Shown in pieces: positions 24,358 to 34,500 of a DNA stretch of 43,055 nucleotides. How positions within the stretch are numbered: position 1 is the stretch's first letter; each line of letters opens with the position of its first letter. The notes under the pieces were generated by a model, which saw only the letters and a program-made list of their open reading frames with translations, made no database searches and had not been told where the DNA came from. This DNA comes from Xanthomonas bonasiae (GTDB lineage: Bacteria > Pseudomonadota > Gammaproteobacteria > Xanthomonadales > Xanthomonadaceae). The DNA is taken from NCBI RefSeq assembly GCF_017163705.1, contig NZ_JAFIWB010000034.1:1-43055 (forward strand), given 5' to 3'. The position numbers and the translations under genes were made by a program.

Positions 24358-27279
24358 ATGCGGCACCCCTATGCGGCCCCGTCCGCCAAGCGCGCCGGCG
24401 CGCGTTCGTTGCGCAGCGTCCTGGCGTGCGCCATCGCGGCCTCGTTGACCAGCGGCGCGGCCTGGGCGCAGGAGCCGCCCGCCGCTGCGGCCACGACCGC
24501 CACGGCGCCGGCGAGCGGAGCGACGACGCTGGACCAGGTCCAGGTCACCGGCATCCGCGGCTCGATCCAGTCCTCGATCAACAAGAAGCGCGACGACACG
24601 GTGATCTCCGACGTACTCTCGGCCGAGGACATCGGCGACCTGCCGGCGCCGTCGCTGGCCGACGCGATCGAGACCCTGACCGGCGCGGCCTCCACCCGCG
24701 ACAAGACCGGCGCCTCTGAGATCTCCATCCGCGGCCTTGGCGCGTTCCTCAGCAGCACCCAGTTCAACGGCCGCGAGATCACCAACGGCAGCGGCGACCG
24801 CTCGGTGAACTTCAACATGTTCCCGGCCGAGCTGATCAACACCGTGGCCATCTACAAGACCCAGCGCGCCGACCTGATCGAAGGCGGCGTCGCCGGCACC
24901 ATCGGTCTGGAGACGGTCAAGCCGCTGGACTACGGCAAGCGCGCGATCCAGTTCGACGGGCGCGGCAGCTGGGCCGAGTACGACAGCAAGTACCGCGACA
25001 AGGACGGCATCGGCTGGCGCGGCACCGCCAGCTACATCGACCAGTTCGAATTCGCCAACGGCGGCAAGCTCGGCGTGTCGATCGGCCTGCAGGCGCTGGA
25101 CGGCACCGATCCGGAGGAGAGCATGACCAGCGGCTCCACCTGGTACGCCTGCGACGGCACCCAGAACGTGCGCAACGCCAATTGCGCCGAGGTCGGCGCC
25201 AACGCCATCGCCAACGGCGCGCCGTACTACCTGGTGCCGAGCAGCCGCATCTACCGGCTCAAGCAGGAGCGCAACGACCGCCAGTCCGAGTTCGCCGCGG
25301 TGCAGTGGAAACCCAACGAGGTGCTCGAGGTCAACGTCGACTACGAACACACCGACCGCAACTGGCACGAGAAGCGCTCCGACCTGAGCCTGTCCAACAC
25401 CCGCCGCGGCATCGTCGATCGGCAGGTCGACGACAACGGCGTGCTGCGCAGCTATTCGGGCAACACTTCGATCGATTCCACCTCGACCCTGTACGACCGC
25501 AACGAGGAATACACCGGCGGCGGCCTCAACATCGTGCTGCGCCCGAGCGTGGCCTGGGAGATCGCTACCGACCTGTCCTACTCGCACACCGTGCGCGAGG
25601 ACACCCAGCGCATGACCCGCCTGCGCGCCAACGCCCGCGACGTCAACAACGCGGTGGTGTCGGGCATCAGCAGCGGCGCCACCGGCTACGTCAACTACGA
25701 CTGGGACAACCGCGGCGACGTGCCGAGCATCGCGCTCGATCCGGCGTTCGACGTCAACGACTGGGACGCCTATACCGGCGCGGCACGGGTCACCTCCGAA
25801 GAGGAGAAGAACGACCACCGCATCCGTGCCGGGCGGTTCGACGTCAGCTACCTGCCCGAGGACGGTCTGCTGACCAAGCTCAGCTTCGGCCTGCGCGCCA
25901 GCCAGGCCGACTACCGCTACTTCGACAACACCATCACCACCGACATCGCCTCCAGCGGCGCCGGGCGCGCGCAGATCGTCGCCGCCAACCAGGCCTGCCG
26001 CGCGGCGTTCCCGCAGGACGATTTCCTGGACGCGGCCAGTGGCAACACCATCTCCAGCTGGGCCTACTTCGATCCGCGCTGCCTGTACGAAGCGTTCCGC
26101 GGCAGCAGCGCCACCGGCGTGGACCCGGACTACATGGATCCGAACAACGTCGACGTGGTGGAGAAGACCAAGGCGCTGTTCCTGATGGCCGACTTCCGCA
26201 GCACGCTGTTCGGGCTGCCGGTGTCGGGCAACATGGGCCTGCGCTGGGTCAAGACCGACGTGCGTTCGCAAGGCGTGCGCGCCGACCTGGACCTGATCGA
26301 CAACGGCGCCGGCACCTTGCGCCTGCAGCCGACCGGCCGCTACCAGACCCTGGTCGCCAAGGCCGGCAACGACAAGCTGCTGCCCAGCGCCAATGCCTCC
26401 TTCGAACTGCGCGACAACCTGCTGCTGCGCCTGGCCGGCTACCGGGCGATGTCGCGTCCGGACATCGCCGCGCTGGGCTCGGGCCGCAACGTCAACCTCA
26501 CCGGCACCGAGAACTTCACCAGCCTGGAAGAGGCGCTGGCCGGCATCACCGCCACCGGCAACCCGGAGGCGAAGCCGTTGATGTCGTGGAACGGCGACGT
26601 GTCGCTGGAGTGGTATCCGAACGAGGACAGCATGCTGGCCGGCGCGGTGTACTGGAAGCAGTTCAACGGCGGCACCGAGACCGCGCTGTTCGACGAGACC
26701 TTCGTGGTCGATGGACAGAGCGTTACCGTGCCGGTGCCGCGCCAGGTGACCACCGACAAGAAGAGCACGCTGACCGGCTTCGAGCTCAGCGCCGCGCACC
26801 GCTTCTCCTACCTGCCCAAGCCGCTGGACGGGCTCGGCTTCAAGCTCAGCTACAACTACGCCGACACCGACTACGAGACCCAGGATCCGCGCCTGGGCGA
26901 GCAGGTGGATGCGGTCACCGGCACGGTGATCCCGGCGATCGTGGCCCCGGCCGGGCTCAGCGGCTTCTCGCGGCATGTGCTGTCCGGCTCCCTGTACTGG
27001 GAACTGGGCCGCTTCGACATGCAGGCGATCGGCAAGTACCGCTCCAAGTACTACCAGGACTTCACCGGCAACACCGCGCAGCAGAACCGCTACTACGACG
27101 ACAACACCAGCGTGGATTTCCGCGCGCGCTACCGGGTCACCAAGCAGCTGTCGCTGTCGCTGGAACTGATGAACCTGACCAACGAACCGCGCGTCGCATC
27201 CCAGCCTGTCTACGGCAACTTCCGTGAGTACGTGAGCTACGGGCGGCGCGCATATTTCGGTGTACGATACAAGTTCTGA
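24358..27279 (+). CDS. TonB-dependent outer-membrane receptor (alginate oligosaccharide uptake, by context)
   Basis: The 973-aa protein has a signal peptide cleaved near AAWA-QEP (residue 37), a TonB box at LDQVQVTGIRGS, a plug domain (DVLSAEDIGDLPAPSLADAIETL and ISIRGLG) and a long beta-barrel. It ends in VRYKF with the terminal Phe of outer-membrane proteins. It is of the large type common in xanthomonads and Caulobacter, where many such receptors import plant or algal oligosaccharides. GGGAGGAGAG precedes the ATG at 24358. Divergence from the PL6 operon and the shared promoter region with TACCAA sites argue for alginate oligomers as substrate. This is context, not sequence proof. A terminator follows directly. 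Confidence 0.93.
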   Translation: MRHPYAAPSAKRAGARSLRSVLACAIAASLTSGAAWAQEPPAAAATTATAPASGATTLDQVQVTGIRGSIQSSINKKRDDTVISDVLSAEDIGDLPAPSLADAIETLTGAASTRDKTGASEISIRGLGAFLSSTQFNGREITNGSGDRSVNFNMFPAELINTVAIYKTQRADLIEGGVAGTIGLETVKPLDYGKRAIQFDGRGSWAEYDSKYRDKDGIGWRGTASYIDQFEFANGGKLGVSIGLQALDGTDPEESMTSGSTWYACDGTQNVRNANCAEVGANAIANGAPYYLVPSSRIYRLKQERNDRQSEFAAVQWKPNEVLEVNVDYEHTDRNWHEKRSDLSLSNTRRGIVDRQVDDNGVLRSYSGNTSIDSTSTLYDRNEEYTGGGLNIVLRPSVAWEIATDLSYSHTVREDTQRMTRLRANARDVNNAVVSGISSGATGYVNYDWDNRGDVPSIALDPAFDVNDWDAYTGAARVTSEEEKNDHRIRAGRFDVSYLPEDGLLTKLSFGLRASQADYRYFDNTITTDIASSGAGRAQIVAANQACRAAFPQDDFLDAASGNTISSWAYFDPRCLYEAFRGSSATGVDPDYMDPNNVDVVEKTKALFLMADFRSTLFGLPVSGNMGLRWVKTDVRSQGVRADLDLIDNGAGTLRLQPTGRYQTLVAKAGNDKLLPSANASFELRDNLLLRLAGYRAMSRPDIAALGSGRNVNLTGTENFTSLEEALAGITATGNPEAKPLMSWNGDVSLEWYPNEDSMLAGAVYWKQFNGGTETALFDETFVVDGQSVTVPVPRQVTTDKKSTLTGFELSAAHRFSYLPKPLDGLGFKLSYNYADTDYETQDPRLGEQVDAVTGTVIPAIVAPAGLSGFSRHVLSGSLYWELGRFDMQAIGKYRSKYYQDFTGNTAQQNRYYDDNTSVDFRARYRVTKQLSLSLELMNLTNEPRVASQPVYGNFREYVSYGRRAYFGVRYKF

Positions 27280-27285
27280 ACGCAG

Positions 27286-27314
27286 CGGCGCGGCTCCCGG
27301 GTCGCGCCGTTTTT
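27286..27314 (+). terminator. Rho-independent terminator after the TonB receptor gene
   Basis: A 7-bp perfect stem, CGGCGCG with CGCGCCG, encloses a 10-base loop and is followed by five T residues. It begins 7 bp after the receptor stop and separates that gene from the GntR regulator. Confidence 0.85.
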
Positions 27315-27384
27315 CGAGCCGCAGCAGGCGCCGGCGCGTCGTCCCGGCACCGCTGTGGAATTCACCGACGGGTCCTTAGCGCGA

Positions 27385-28128
27385 ATGTCCGAAAGCCGCC
27401 TCTACCAATCCATCGCCGCAAAGATCCTGTCGCTGATCGAATCGGGAGAATTCCCGACCGGTTCGCGGCTGCCGGGCGAGCGCGATCTGGCCGAGCGGTT
27501 CGGGGTGAGCCGGGTGACCATCCGCGAGGCGGAGATCGCGCTGGAAGCGCAGGGCTGGATCGCGATCAAGACCGGCTCGGGCGTGTACGTGCGGCCGCGT
27601 CCGATCGATGCGCAGGGCGCGCTGCCCGACGTCACCGCCTTCGACCTGACCGCCGCGCGCACGGTGATCGAGGCCGAAGCCGCGGCGCTGGCCGCCGGGC
27701 GCCTGACCGATGCCGACATCGAGGAACTGCAGACCCTGGTGACGGCGATGTCCGATCCGGCCACCACCGAGGAAATGGCCGGCGAATACGACCGCCGCTT
27801 CCACCTGGCGATCGCGCGCCTGTCCGGCAATCCGGTGGTGGAATACTGCATCCACCTGATCTGGCGCATGCGCAACGAACTGCCGCGGGTGCGCCAGGTG
27901 TATGCGCACGTCTGCCACCAGGACGATGCGACCCGCACCGACGAGCATGCCGCGATCCTGGAAGCGCTGAAGACGCGCGATCCGGCAGCCTCGCGCAACG
28001 CGATGCGCAATCACTTCCAGCGCCTGTTCGAGTCGATGCTGGAAGCCACCGAGAGCCAGGCCCTGGCCGAGATCCGCCGCCGCACCCAGCAGGACCGCGA
28101 GCGCTTCCTGGCCACCACGCGGATCTGA
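27385..28128 (+). CDS. GntR-family regulator, FadR/UxuR subfamily (FCD domain)
   Basis: The 247-aa protein has an N-terminal winged helix (LYQSIAAKILSLIESGEFPTG, then RLPGERDLAERFGVSRVTIREAEIALEAQGW) and a helical FCD ligand-binding domain. Candidate metal and ligand residues are Asp and His in YDRRFHLAI and His in DEHAAIL and RNHFQRL. This subgroup contains the hexuronate regulators UxuR and ExuR. Probable effectors are DEH, KDG or other uronate intermediates, and probable targets are the TACCAA sites at 24164-24291. A GTG at 27355 is an alternative start; the ATG at 27385 (MSESRLYQ) fits homologues better. Neither has a strong ribosome-binding site. Confidence 0.9.
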   Translation: MSESRLYQSIAAKILSLIESGEFPTGSRLPGERDLAERFGVSRVTIREAEIALEAQGWIAIKTGSGVYVRPRPIDAQGALPDVTAFDLTAARTVIEAEAAALAAGRLTDADIEELQTLVTAMSDPATTEEMAGEYDRRFHLAIARLSGNPVVEYCIHLIWRMRNELPRVRQVYAHVCHQDDATRTDEHAAILEALKTRDPAASRNAMRNHFQRLFESMLEATESQALAEIRRRTQQDRERFLATTRI

Positions 28129-28514
28129 GCCGGGCGCTGCTGCCGGCGTAGCGCAGCCGGTGTCGGCGCTGTGGCGTGATGCGCTTCCGCGCATGCGTGC
28201 GCGGCGTGTCGTTGCCGCCGCCATCGGCCATCGTCGGGACGTGTTCGCCTCGCCTTGCGGCGTCCGCCTGTTGCGCAATCGCGCCGCAATCGCGGCCCAT
28301 TGCGCCACGCGGCGACGGCGCAGACATCGGCACCTGAACGCCATCGGCGCGCCGTGCGCCGACCGCAGCGTCAACCGCAGCGCGGCTGTGCCTCGCGCAG
28401 CGACGCAAGCACGGCGGGCAATCGCGCGCACCGCGCTGTCCGCATTCACGCCTGGCGCTGCCGGCGCCTGTTAAGCATGAAGCCAAGCGGGCTCTTCGGC
28501 CCCTCTGGATCATC
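28129..28514. other. 386-bp gap, no gene supported
   Basis: The gap lies between the GntR gene and the cyclic glucan synthase gene. It has no open frame of convincing composition, no palindrome of the family seen elsewhere and no clear terminator. It presumably contains the promoter of the synthase gene. Confidence 0.5.
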
Positions 28515-31500
28515 ATGGCGTCCCCCTGGCGTGCGTTGCGTAGACGGCTGCTTCCTTATCGGCGCGGCCTCTCCGGCGTGCGCGCGATGTTCCTGCAGCA
28601 TGGCCGCATGCGGCCGCCGACCGAGGAGCCGCTGCGCGCGCAACTGCTCAGCGCCGAACAGATGGCCGCGCACGGCGAAGCCCTGGCGCGTAGTCACCGG
28701 GTGCGCGGCGGACGCAGCCCCGAGGTGTTGCTGGCGCGGCTGAAACAGAACGAGGACGTGTTGCGCGACGCCTTGGCGATGCTCGCGGCGATGGTCCGCG
28801 ACGACATCCGCGTCACGCCGGCCGGCGAGTGGCTGCTGGACAACTTCTACCTGGTCGAAGAACAGATCCTGATCGCGCGGCGCCATCTGCCCGCCGGCTA
28901 CAGCCGCCAGCTGCCGGCGTTGGCGCAGGGCGCGTCGGCCGGGTTGCCGCGCGTCTATGCGTTGTCGATGGACGCGATCGCCCACGGCGACGGCCGTATC
29001 GATGCCGACATGGCCAGCCGCTTCATCGCCGCCTACCAGACGGTGACGCCGCTGAAGCTGGGCGAGCTGTGGGCGATTCCGATCATGCTGCGCCTGGGCC
29101 TGCTGGAAAACCTGCGCCGGGTCGCGGCGCGGGTGATGCGCGACGGCATCGACCACCGCCTGGCCAGCGACTGGGCCGACCGGCTCAATACCGCCGCCGT
29201 GCAGGACCCCAAGAGCGTGGTGCTGGTGGTCGCGGACATGGCGCGCTCGCAGCCGCCGCTGTCCGGCGCGTTCGTGGCCGAACTGGTGCGCGGGCTGCAC
29301 GGGCGCGGCGGGGTGCTGGCGATGCCGGTGACCTGGGTCGAGCAGTGGCTGGCCGACGGCGGCCAGCGCATCGACCAGATGGTGCATGCGGAGAGCCAGC
29401 AGCAGGCGGCCGACCAGGTCTCGATCAGCAACAGCATCGCCAGCCTGCGTCTGCTGGCGACGCTGGACTGGCGCGAGTTCGTCGAGGAGCTGAGCGCGGT
29501 CGAAGCGCACCTGCGCCGCGATCCGCACGGCACCTACGCGCAGATGGACTTCCAGACCCGCGACAGCTACCGGCACAGCGTCGAACTGCTGGCACGGCGC
29601 AGCGGCGCCAGCGAGGACGCGGTGGCCGAGTGCGTGCTGCAGCTGGCGCAGGCGGCGGCCGTGGACGACCGGCGCCATGTCGGCTACTACCTGGTCGACG
29701 ATGGCCAGCGCGACCTGCCGGCGGCGATCGCCGCGTTGCCGCGCGCACGTCGGCGGCCGCACGTGGCGCGGCGCACGCTGCCGCTGCCGGCGTACCTGCT
29801 GCCGATCGCGGCCATCGCCGCCTTCGGCAGCTGGACATTGCTGGCCCAGCTGCATGCGCTGGCCACCGTGCCGGTATGGCTATGGGCGACGACCGCGCTG
29901 CTGGGCGTGCTGGTGTTCAGCGAACTGGGCGTGGCGTTGGTCAACTGGGCGGCGACGCTGCTGGTGGCGCCGCGCACGCTGCCGCGGATGGACTTTTCCA
30001 AGGGCATTCCGGCGGGCGCGCGCACCCTGGTGGTGGTGCCGAGCATGCTCAGCGACGCGGCCACGATCGACGAACTGGCCGAAGCGCTGGAAGTGCGGTT
30101 CCTGGCCAATCGCGATGTGCAGCTGCATTTCGCGTTGCTGACCGATTTCCTGGACGCCGCGCAGGCGACGCTGCCCGGCGACGCGGCGCTGCTCGACCAT
30201 GCCGCGCAGCACATCGCGCGGCTCAACCAGCGCTATGCGCCGGAACGCGGCGACCGCTTCTTCCTGCTGCACCGCCCGCGCCTGTGGAGCGCCGGCGAGC
30301 GCGCCTGGATCGGCCACGAGCGCAAGCGCGGCAAGCTGGCGGCGCTGAACCGGCTGTTGCGCGGCGGCGCGGCCGATGCCGATTTCAGCGCGGCGATCGG
30401 CGCGACCGCGCTGCTGGCGCAGGTGCGCTACGTGATCACCCTGGACGCGGACACGCGGCTGCCGCGCGACGCGGCGCGCGAGTTCGTCGCGACCCTGGCG
30501 CATCCGCTGAACCGCGCGCGCATCGATCCGGCGCTGGGCCGGGTGACCCGCGGCTACGGCATCCTGCAGCCGAGCGTGGGCAGCAGCATGAGCGGCCATC
30601 GCATCACCCGCTACGCGCGCCTGTTCGGCAGCGAACCGGGCATCGACCCGTATACGCGCACCGTGTCCGACGTGTACCAGGACCTGTTCGGCGAAGGCTC
30701 GTTCGTCGGCAAGGGCATCTACGACGTGGATGCGTTCGAGCAGGCGCTCGACGGCCGCCTGCCCGACAACCGCATCCTCAGCCACGACCTGCTGGAAGGC
30801 TGCTATGCGCGTGCCGGCCTGGTCAGCGATGTACGCCTGTTCGAGGACTACCCGGCGCGCTATGCGGCCGACGTGAAGCGCCGCGCGCGCTGGATCCGCG
30901 GCGACTGGCAGCTGTTGCCGTGGCTGTTGCCGTGGGTGCCCGACGCCGCCGGCCGTTACCGGCGCAATCCGCTCTCGGCGCTGTCGCGCGGCAAGCTGCT
31001 GGACAACCTGCGCCGCAGCCTGGTGCCGATCGCCGCCACCGCGTTGCTGGCGACCGGTTGGCTGTGGCTGCCGCGGCCGGCGGCGTGGACCGCCTGGCTG
31101 CTGGGCCTGTTCGTGCTGCCGATCGTGGTGCCGGCGCTGCATGACATCGTCGCCAAGCCGGTGGACATGGCCTGGCGCATGCACCTGGGCACGCTGGGCA
31201 AGGCCTGGGCGACGCAGCTGCAGCGCGCACTGGTGGCGCTGGCGTGCCTGCCCTACGAGGCCGGCTACGCGGCGTCGGCGATCGTGCGCACGCTGTGGCG
31301 CATGCTGGTCAGCCGGCGCCGCCTGCTGCAATGGCATGCATCCGGCGACGTGGCGCGCAGCCTCGGTCGCGGCAATGCGGCGGAGCTGGGCGGGATGGCG
31401 CCGGCGGCGCTGTGCGCGCTGGCGCTGCTGGCCGTGCTGGCCTGGCGGCAGCCGCATGCGCTGTGGGTCGCCGCGCCGATCGTGGCGCTGTGGATCGTCG

Positions 31501-34500
31501 CGCCGGCCGTGATGGCGTGGATGGGTCATGCCGCCGCGCCGCGCCGCGCGCAGCTGGCGCCGCCGCAGCGCGCCTTCCTCGGCCGGCTGTCGCGCCGCAC
31601 CTGGGCGTTCTTCGAAGTGCACGTGCGCGCGCAGGACCATTGGCTGCCGCCGGACAACGTGCAGGAACATCCGCAACTGGTGGTGGCGCGGCGCACCTCG
31701 CCGACCAATATCGGCCTGGCCCTGCTCGGCAATCTGGCCGCCTACGACCTGGGCTACCTGCAGCCGGGCGGGGTGATCGAGCGCACCCGGCTGACCCTGG
31801 CGACGATGGAGACGCTGCCGCGTCATCGCGGCCATTTCTACAACTGGTACGACACCGAGACCCTGTTGCCGCTGCCGCCGGCCTATCTGTCGACGGTGGA
31901 CAGCGGCAACCTGGCCGGGCATCTGCTGACCCTGCGCCAGGGGCTGCTGGCGCTGTGCGATGCGCCACTGCTGGCCACGGCCACCTTCGACGGGCTGGCC
32001 GACACGTTCGGCGTGCTGCGCGAGGCTGCGCACGACAATCCAGCCGCAGCGGCGGTGCCGCAGGCGGTGCTGCACGACGTCGATCAGCGCCTGCAGGCGC
32101 TGTGCGCGGCCCCGCCGCAGACGCTGCCGCAGACCTGGCACGCACTGGCTGCGCTGGCCGTGCAGGCGGCCGCGATCGCCGAGCGCTGGCCGCCGCCGGC
32201 CGCCGCTACGGAGCAGTCCGCCGACGCGTTGGCGCCGCACTGGCCGCAGGTCCTGCTGGACGCGTGCAACGCGGCGCAGCAGGAACTGCACGAATTCGCG
32301 CCGTGGGCGACGGCGCCGGATCGCGACGACGCGTGCCTGCCGGTGACCGAGGCGGCGTTGCCGTCGCTGCGCGCGCTGGCCGCGCAGACCTGCAACGCCG
32401 AGGCCGCCGAGCGCGCCCGCGCGCGCATCCACCAGCTCGAGCGCCTGGCGCATATCGCCGGGCAACTGTCGCTGATGGAATACGGCTTCCTCTACGATCC
32501 GGCGCGGCGCCTGCTGGCGATCGGCTACAACGTCGACGAGCGGCGCCTGGACCAGGGCTACTACGATCTGCTGGCGTCGGAGGCGCGGCTGTGCAGCTTC
32601 GTCGCCATCGCCCAGGGCCAGCTGCCGCAGGAAAGCTGGTTCGCGCTCGGGCGCCAGCTCACCGAGGTCGACGGCGAAGCGACGCTGCTGTCGTGGAGCG
32701 GCTCGATGTTCGAATACCTGATGCCGCAGCTGGTGATGCCCAGCTATGCCGACACCTTGCTCGACCAGACCGCCGTGCATGCGGTCAACGCGCAGATCGC
32801 GCACGGCGCGCGGAACGCGGTGCCGTGGGGCGTCTCCGAATCCGGCTACAACGCGGTCGATGCGCGGATGAACTACCAGTACCGCGCGTTCGGCGTGCCC
32901 GGGCTGGGCCTCAAACGCGGGCTCGGCGACGATCTGGTGATCGCCCCATACGCCAGCATGATGGCACTGATGGTGGCCCCGGAAGCGGCCTGCGCCAACC
33001 TGCAGCGGCTTTCCGAGTCCGGTTTCGGCGGCCGTTTCGGCCTGCACGAGGCGATCGACTACACCCCCAGCCGGGTGCCGCCCGGGCAGGACCATGCGCT
33101 GATCCGTTCGTACATGGCGCATCACCAGGGCATGGGCCTGCTGGCGCTGGACCATCTGCTGCGCGAGCAGCCGATGCAGAAGCGTTTCGCCGCCGATGCC
33201 GAGTTCCAGGCCACCTTGCTGTTGCTGCAGGAACGGATCCCGCGGGTGGGCGTGTTCCATCCGCAGGAGGCCGACGGCGCCGCACGCAGCCCCCAGGACG
33301 CGCGCGAGGACGAGACCCAGCTGCGCGTGTTCCGCGATCCGAGCGCGCCGCGGCCGGCGGTGCAACTGCTCTCCAACGGCCGCTACCACGGCCTGCTGAC
33401 CAGCGCCGGCGGCGGCTACAGCCGCATGCGCGACATGGCCATCACCCGCTGGCGCGAGGACGCCACCCGCGACCATTGGGGCAGCTTCTGCTACCTGCGC
33501 GACGTGGACAGCGGCGACTACTGGTCGGCCGCCTACCAGCCCACCGCCGTGGCGGTGGACCACTACGAGGCGATCTTCTCCGATGCCAAGGCCGAGTTCC
33601 GCGGCCGCAAGCGCGGCTTCGACACGCACCTGGAAGTGGCGATCTCCGCCGAGGACGACATCGAGCTGCGCCGCCTGCGGGTCAGCAACCGTTCGCGGCA
33701 GCCGCGCACCATCGAGATCACCACCTATGCCGAAGTGGTGCTGGCGCCGGCCATCGCCGACGAACTGCACCCGGCCTTCAGCAACCTGTTCGTGCAGACC
33801 GAGATCGCCCGCGACACGCAGGCGCTGCTGTGCACGCGGCGCACCCGCGCGCACGACGAGGTGGCGCCGTGGATGTTCCATCTGGTGGCGGTACACGATG
33901 CGCACATCGGCGCGATTTCCTACGAGACCGACCGCGCGCGCTTCCTCGGCCGCGGCAATACGGCGCGCACCCCGCGCGCGCTGAGCCGGGATGCGGCGCT
34001 GTCCGACACCGCCGGTTCGGTGCTCGACCCGGTGGTCGCGATCCGCTGCCGGATCGAGCTGGCGCCGGAGCAGACCGCGATGATCGACATGGTCTACGGC
34101 GTCGGTGGCGACCGCGCCGCGTGCATGGCGCTGATCGACAAGTACCGCGACCGGCGCCTGGCCGACCGCGTGTTCGACCTGGCCTGGACCCACAGCCAGG
34201 TGGTGCGCCGCCAGATCAACGCCTCGCAGGCCGACGCGCAGCTGTACGAGCGCCTGGCCGGGCTGATGGTGTACGTGAACCCGGCGCTGCGCGCCGACAG
34301 CGAACTGCTGCTGCAGAACCGGCGCGGCCAGTCCGGGCTGTGGGGCCATGCGATCTCCGGCGACCTGCCGATCGCGCTGCTGCAGATCGGCGATGCCGAC
34401 AACATCGAACTGGTGCGGCAGATGGTGCAGGCGCATGCGTACTGGCGGCTCAAGGGCCTGCATGCGGACCTGGTGATCTGGAACGAGAGCCAGAGCGGCT

